From the NCBI GenBank assembly GCA_900618425.1, contig UZAN01039647.1:1-64000 (forward strand): a DNA stretch of 64,000 nucleotides, written 5' to 3'. Below, piece by piece: positions 58,130-64,000 of the stretch. The DNA comes from Echinostoma caproni (Eukaryota > Platyhelminthes > Trematoda > Plagiorchiida > Echinostomatidae). The position numbers were made by a program, and so were the translations under genes. Within the stretch, counting starts at the first letter, position 1. The number at the start of each line of letters is the position of its first letter. The notes under the pieces are model-generated. The model had not been told where the DNA came from, searched no databases, and worked only from the letters and a program-made list of their open reading frames with translations.

Positions 58130-58990
58130 AAGAAGATACGACGCATCCCAATGAGATCAGCAATTTCTTGACTCATCGCAGAAGTGGTTATGCAGAGATC
58201 GGAGACTACCGAAATTCCCATCATCAAATAGAAGTTGTGGGTCAGGCTATTTGATGACATCTTTGTTATCCTGAAATATGACCAACTGGAGAAGACACAC
58301 CGTCTAATCGACAATGAGTTCGCTGGAATCAAGTTCAACTTGGAGAAAGAACAAAACCGATAATTAACCTTTCTGGACGTATTGGTCAAACAAACTGAAG
58401 ATGGGCAACTGGGAACCGACTTCTAGCGAAAGCCAACCAACCAGACCTTCAGATATCAGAGAAACCACCCCCTAGCACACAAGAGAATATGGATACGAAC
58501 ACTCTTCATACGAGCAAAAACGCATTGTAGCACTCTCCAGCTTCAAAACACAGAGGGAAACCACCTTTTTGAGGAGTTCCGGCAATAAGGATTCCCATGA
58601 AATGTCGTGCAAAGCTGTTTCAATAGGATGCTCAAGGAAAGGACGACAATCAAGCTACGGGGGAAGCCTCAAATGCGTAGCCAGGTGGACGAAGAACGAC
58701 TAAACGAATAGCAATGCCATATATACAAGGTGTCTCGGAAAGGGAAGTCGGATTATTACAGTCATCAGGATTGTTGGTTGCACATTAGGCAACGGCGACA
58801 ATGAAGGCTGTCATATCAACACCAAAGGATCAACTGCCAAACGAAGATTCGTTGAACTTCGTATACGAATTCAGGTTTCCAGACTGCGATAAATACTATG
58901 TGGGACAAATCAATAAGGCTTCTCTGAAGCTGCACTTATGATGTTGCTTGACTTGGCTACCACATATCTGTGAACAACACTTTCAGCTTG
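58130..58990 (+). mobile_element. Penelope-like element, RT and GIY-YIG parts
   Basis: Reading through stops: IAEVVMQRSETTEIPIIK, KLWVRLFDDIFVILKYDQLE and KTHRLIDNEFAGIKFNLEKE align with 'MGSPIS...AE..M..LE', 'RYVDDIFVI' and 'IN..IKFT.E.E' of Penelope reverse transcriptases. TFLDVLVKQTEDGQLGTDF and RKPTNQTFRYQRNHPLAHK match 'PFLDVLV.R..G.L.T.VYRKPT...Y....S.HP..HK'. Further on, FVYEFRFPDCDKYYVGQINK matches the GIY-YIG endonuclease start ('VY.....C...YVGQT'). Order and spacing fit one degraded, 5' truncated copy. Penelope elements join this reverse transcriptase to a GIY-YIG nuclease. Confidence 0.85.
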
Positions 58991-60244
58991 GGGGACACAT
59001 CAACACCAACAGCCTTATTAGGTTTCGGTTAGGCGATACAAGTTATTCTGCTTTCCAAATATAAATAATTTGTTTCGTGTATCTTATTTTACTTATAAAA
59101 TTAACCGTCCCGTGGAACTTGGGGTTAGGTAAACAAAGAGTGAGCTAATTTAGGTGCACCAACATATAATTCCGTATCGAAGCCGAAAAACTAATATCTA
59201 TTTTCTGGTTTATTCTGAAAGTTCCAGTGGATGAGAAGAATGACAGACCACCCGCCCTGGGTCCCCCGTTGTGATGTGCTTCTCGTTCACATTGCTTATC
59301 AACGAGGCAATTAGAATGACATGCGGAATCTATTGGTCTTCTTTTGTATTTGACATCTTTTCTGCAAATCCGAGACCATGACTCACTCACCGTGAAAACT
59401 AAACTGTCCAATTAACGTAGAAAACCCTTGACTCCATGCAAGTTACGATTATTTTAGGGATACGGGCAAAACGCGAGACCTAGTTTTTAGTTAAGAATAT
59501 GAATATAGTTTAGCAGGGAATGTATGCTACAGGTGTACACACACATTTGGTGACATGAATTATGGATCAATAATGTGAGATATAGATAGAATGTCCGAAT
59601 ATTGTAAGCATAAAATTCCGGCGAGTATTCTGAGTTCCATATACAAAAACACTGTTTCAGGAGAAAGTATACTACGTCGAAGATCGATCGTTTGTTGCAC
59701 TGCATGTTTCACAATATAGGGACGTTTGTACGATCGAGCTGTGGATTTCAACTCTTACCTTTACCCTCATTTGATACCATTTTGCATGGAGGTTGGATGA
59801 AATGAACAGTACTGCCCTGGTTGTGATTAAACATATTGAACTGTCGTGTCATTGAAATCCACTTTCTTTATCTTTGCCAACTGTATTTTATATCTAAATG
59901 CTGATTGCATTTTTTCACAAACTGTCAACCTGATATGAGATCCGTCTGTAGAACCGGTTTTCGGCTATTGTTACGGCTGCCATGCATCAGGCGACAAAGT
60001 TACGCTTTGGTGCGTGTGTTTCGATGTTTGTGTCATTGTCCGTTACAAACTTGAGAGTGGGCTGCGCACCTATATAGATCGAACGCGTCGTCGGAACTTA
60101 AAAGTTTGACAGCTTATCCGGTCAGGGACGACAGACATCCGGGATATCGCGCTTCCTCTCCGAATCTCGGTAATAAACATGCAAACAGAACGCAGAGACA
60201 AGGTGTTAAAGTGGTTTCGATTTATGACTGAATTCAAAAACGAA

Positions 60245-60345
60245 CAAATTGATTATGACTACGATGATGGTCACAATGAGGAGGATGTCGATGATAATGA
60301 TTGTGGTGACGGTGCTGATGACGATGAAAATAATGAATAATGCTA
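60245..60345 (+). repeat. GAT/GAC-rich low-complexity stretch
   Basis: Imperfect GATGAT/GACGAT repeats that could encode an Asp/Glu run but show no ORF boundary of interest. Confidence 0.8.
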
Positions 60346-60619
60346 AGGTTGATTGTGATGGTTCTGAGAGGCGAGATTCTGTGACACTCGTGTCCGCTCA
60401 GGTGTGCATGTGAGCATGTGAAACACTGTCTTGCGCGCAGCAGTTCGTGAACAAGTCAGTAGACTATGTTCACTCTTATGTACACCCTTTCAAACATTAT
60501 TTCCTATGATCAGACCCACTCCATCGTACACTGTGTGCTTACAGATAGGCCACGATAGCAACCTCCTTGCTGGTCGACCTGCTTGTATGCATGTGTGTGT
60601 GCAGTGTACATGGAACTGT

Positions 60620-61130
60620 CTTTGAATGCGTACAATCTTATCGCGTGCAGGCCCGCTCATCGACCGCGATTTTTTGTGGGGGAACACAGGTGTATACCGT
60701 GGAGTCAGTCATCTTCCCTCAAGAGGCGGGACGACGTCAGTCTGGGGTGCGAGAAGACCCATCATCGTCGGTCGCTCTTTAACTACGGTTTGCCGACTGA
60801 TTAGTGCGAAATACGACCAACACCCGCTACTTTCCTCTCTCTCGCTCGCTCGCTCAAGCGCTTCCGCCACAAAAAAAACCAGGTATTCTTGTACTTGTGT
60901 ATGTCCCATCGTAGCACACTCACAAACACGCACGCGTGCGGAATTTTGGATAGACGCGGTTGGTTGATTCTGACTAAAGCGCCGCACACCCGTTTTCTAC
61001 CGCCATCGGTACCGTTACTGTTACCATCACTACTACTTTTACAATCAGACCAAGGATACGAGAAGGATAAGATAGTACCAATTATGTGGTTGATCATTCC
61101 CGGTAGATGCCGCCCAGTTTTTATAGGATA
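60620..61130. other. CpG-rich block
   Basis: CpG is clearly more frequent here than in the surrounding 10 kb (for example CGACCGCGA, GGGACGACGTC, CTCGCTCGCTCGCTC and CACGCACGCGTGCG). Several overlapping ORFs are open on both strands, as expected from reduced AT content. It could be a promoter or 5' UTR region, or repeat sequence. No TATA box or initiator can be assigned. Confidence 0.3.
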
Positions 61131-61429
61131 AGTCTAATTGAGCCAGAACGGTCGAGCAAGCTTGAATTAACTCGCCCATTCCGCCCCTTTGCGCGCAAAC
61201 AAACAAGTGAACCAACTAGCTAACCAACCAGTCAACCAAGTTATAAGCCCGGTAATAAACCAGCTAGCGATCAGACAGATGATTTAGGAAATAGAGGACA
61301 GAAGGGGGCGAAAAAACGACAGCTTAAGGGGAGGACAAGTTTAAAAATCAACACATGTGTATGCATACAGACGAACAGACAAAATGAGTCACAGAATAAA
61401 TCTAGGTTTTCTACTTTTGGCTTCTTTAA

Positions 61430-61465
61430 ACATTGTTGTTGNTTGTTGTTGTTGTCGTTGTCATT
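61430..61465 (+). repeat. GTT microsatellite with an N
   Basis: TTGTTGTTG repeats interrupted by one N at 61442, where repeat length is probably unresolved. Confidence 0.85.
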
Positions 61466-62449
61466 CACCGAATGCGTGACCAGCCTATGGAGGAAGGAAT
61501 GCCGTGTGTCGTCCAGACTTTCCCGTGATAGTCATATCAAAAAGTGCACGTGAGGAATGAGTCTAAAATATCCGTTTTATAAAGGCATTTGAGGGTGATG
61601 GGAACATTTAACGGATATTTCATCAATCATTAAGAAATATGAATCGACAGTGCTGGATAGATGTATGTATAAGTTATGTTATAACTATTGTCTGCACAAT
61701 GTGCGTGACGCGTTCAACAGCTCCTTGATATCCACTCAAGTGCTCACAGATAGCAGCAAAATAAATGTTTTAAAAGCAGATGGATTTATTCACTAAAATG
61801 AGCGGTATGCAAAAGATCAAGGAGATCAACGCGATTTTAAAACAACACGGTTGTTGAGCTTCGGTTTCACTAGCATCCTTGAAGAAACCAGAAGGGGTCA
61901 GGATAATTTTATCAACCAACCTTGAGAGAACTGACTAAAGTGGTTCATGTTTGCAGTTGTCGGAATTGGCGCTTAAACACATACAGACAATAAAGCTTGT
62001 TTAGTAGCAAAATAAAACAACTACACAAAACAGCACTCTTCTGCCACCTTGAACCGAGAAAGGCATTAGTCTTTAGTAGTACGCTAATGACATGTGACAA
62101 TGGAGCAACCGAAATCACGGAGGTACGGATATGCGCATGAATATCGGTGAAAACAAATGGACGACAGGAATCAAATCGAAAACTTGTTTGGATGAATGTC
62201 AAGACAGCGTTCAATTAGGAGTGATTCTGAGACCACTGAGGTACGATGGCCCGCCAGATAAGGTAGAGCTGTATGAGACTAATTGCGGAAACAAATTAAC
62301 ATCGAATAGTGATTTAGGATAATTTTTGCGTGTGAAAAAGTTATTGGAATTGTTGCTAAAATTTTGAACTCTGTAGTTTTTTCCACTGTAAACTGGTACT
62401 TTACTAGTATTTTGAATTCAGGGTTACATGATGAAATCCGCAATCAAAC

Positions 62450-62640
62450 GGGTAGAACTCTTGCTTGCTATCTGTGCGGTCCCAATCTGGATCATCATTT
62501 AATCAATAGATTCGCACTACTAATGAGACCCGAATAATTCGAAAGAACTATACAATGCCTTCCCGTTTCTGTCCCACTCTTATGTTGCTCTGTGTGCGAA
62601 ATCCTTCCTCATACCACATTAAAAATGCGTTGTCAAAAAC
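62450..62640 (+). repeat. tRNA-derived SINE (family 1), diverged
   Basis: ACGGGTAGAACTCTTGCTTG, GTGCGGTCCCAATCTGGATC, ATTCGCACTACTAATGAGAC and GAACTATACAATGCCTTCC follow the order of the 52965 copy. Confidence 0.7.
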
Positions 62641-64000
62641 CTGTCTTGCCGGATGAGGAAAAGACGTAGATTTACAATCGATTTCCGTTTGTTTTTCTGC
62701 GGGACACGACTTCAAAAGCAACATCAACTAAGACACAATAATCATAGTTAGATGATCAGTTAGGTATGATGAAGGGGGAGATTTTCACTAGTCAAGCTCT
62801 GAATGAATTTGTAAACAAATCTGTTCACACCAAGTTTAAAAGCTAACAGATGTTCAGTTTGAAAATCAAATCGAAATCAAATAAATTAAAGTAGAACACA
62901 TAGAGATGCAGTGCAACTTTCTGAATCAATAGGATATTTATTCGCGATGTTGTTATTCATCGTCAAAATTGATGGTAATGAGAATCCTTACAATGCAAAC
63001 GGCATACAGCCATCGATCACTTGACAAACACACAAACATACAATGATGATGTACATACGTCTTCATATACATGTCCTCAGACATTGTTGGTTCTTCATAC
63101 AGTTTCATCCGGTCACCTGAGTTGTATGAACAGATAACCGACCCAAGCGATCTTAGAGAACACATCTTTGACCCGGTGGTCAAAATTAGTGCCACACCAC
63201 AGCCACCCTCATGATTGTGGCTGATACGACTGCGGTTAGGACACGTTGCCCGCAGGGTGATGCCTGGGGTTGGTAATGATTGTCCTACTTGGAATGACCA
63301 TAAACAGTCCGTGCCGAAGTTCGAGGGTGGTAAAATAGAATGAAGTCGCTCGAGTGTTCAGCTAGTGCCCGTAAACTCCTGTACTTCCCCCCTCTCCATG
63401 AGGGTTACCGAATTTTGGGTTAAGCTCCTTTTCGCCTCAACTACAGGTGTCACATGAACGTTTACATGGTTATTCTCCTCGACAAAAATACATTCAAGAA
63501 CTGAAAGATGCTTGCAAGCACTATCATATTTCATCAGAATCTGTATGTGTTATCCTGATTATGGATCCATCAGCACTTTAGAGTGGTGATTTTCAGCCCT
63601 ACAGTTTCACTTCATCCAATCCGATGGTATAATCAGATCGTCAAAAGGAATGTTTTCACCAATCAAAAATAAAGTGTATTCACTTTTCGGATTTTAAGAG
63701 CGGATCAGTTACGGTATAGATCATATTTTATTAGGCTTTGCTATGAAAATATTGATAGAGCTTAAAACCAAACACTGAGACTTGTGATTCCGAGCAACCA
63801 GAGTACTTATTACTGGTTCCAGCGTTTATCTATCGAAATGAAGCATATGCGATCAAAAAAGCTGATTAAAAACTAAAATCACGTACTGGGTACTCAGGGA
63901 GCATTCCACTTTGGACTACGGCAGTGACTGATAGAATGGGTGCGGATGTAACGGAAATGATAACAAGAATACTAGATTAAAATAGATGAAATAACTACAC

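Larger units (their letters stand above)
48113..64000. other. Upstream region: repeats, no host exon recognised
   Basis: This stretch is either more Notch intron or Notch 5' flank. It contains tRNA-derived SINE copies, a Penelope-like element, microsatellites and a CpG-rich block (60620-61130). I scanned the minus strand for EGF cysteine patterns and found none I would defend. The missing signal peptide and EGF exons are expected at or beyond 64000, although exons under about 60 codons could be overlooked. Confidence 0.6.

Noticed and set aside
58018..58389. ORFs at 58018-58254 and 58105-58389 as genes.
   Set aside because: They overlap the degraded Penelope-like reverse transcriptase, which is in another plus-strand frame.
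59145..59411. Cysteine-containing minus-strand ORF as an upstream Notch EGF exon.
   Set aside because: An acceptor-like TTTGCAG precedes it, but cysteine spacing fits no EGF or DSL module and no donor gives the needed phase.
60626..61131. Overlapping ORFs of 80-113 codons on both strands as genes.
   Set aside because: They coincide with the GC-rich block, where stops are rarer. No domain, signal peptide or splice support is seen.

Overview
This window is eukaryotic: genes are split by long introns, the sequence is AT-leaning, and it is crowded with decayed retroelements. The retroelement mix (RTE-clade and CR1-like LINEs, a Penelope-like element, tRNA-derived SINEs) together with a divergent, compact Notch receptor points to a flatworm. 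A digenean trematode with a large genome is most likely. That assignment is an inference from family resemblance; no search was run.

The one clear host gene is the 3' part of a Notch receptor on the minus strand, from about 48112 down to a stop at 4433. I can place eight exons: two EGF repeats (47846-48112), one EGF (43147-43277), one complete EGF plus the start of another (26572-26818), end of EGF plus LNR1 and LNR2 (20595-21042), LNR3 plus the first half of the heterodimerisation (HD) domain (13414-13777), second HD half plus the outer half of the membrane helix (11741-12035), inner half of the helix plus RAM (9940-10277), and the ankyrin domain with a short tail and stop (4433-5865). Splice phases agree at all seven junctions and the domain order is canonical, so the model supports itself. 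About 1170 residues are present; the signal peptide and most EGF repeats lie upstream of what I can see. A single N at 5398 breaks the ankyrin frame and looks like an assembly join.

The introns (1.4 to 16.3 kb) hold the mobile elements: RTE-clade LINE pieces at 6570-7310, 15780-17425, 18220-19270, 27270-28520 and 36230-38660 (the last split by another LINE), an APE-type LINE at 30600-33220, a CR1-like LINE at 39780-41300, and a palindromic element at 24262-24650. Two of the RTE pieces share a nearly perfect 351-bp inverted repeat (16768-17118 and 18220-18570).

Beyond the last visible exon (48113-64000) I see tRNA-derived SINEs, a Penelope-like element with YFDD reverse-transcriptase and GIY-YIG motifs (58130-58990), microsatellites and a CpG-rich stretch, but no convincing host exon. 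The 3' flank (1-4432) holds an inverted-repeat element, SINE-tail copies and a 22-base G tract. I found no rRNA, functional tRNA, CRISPR or bacterial-type features.
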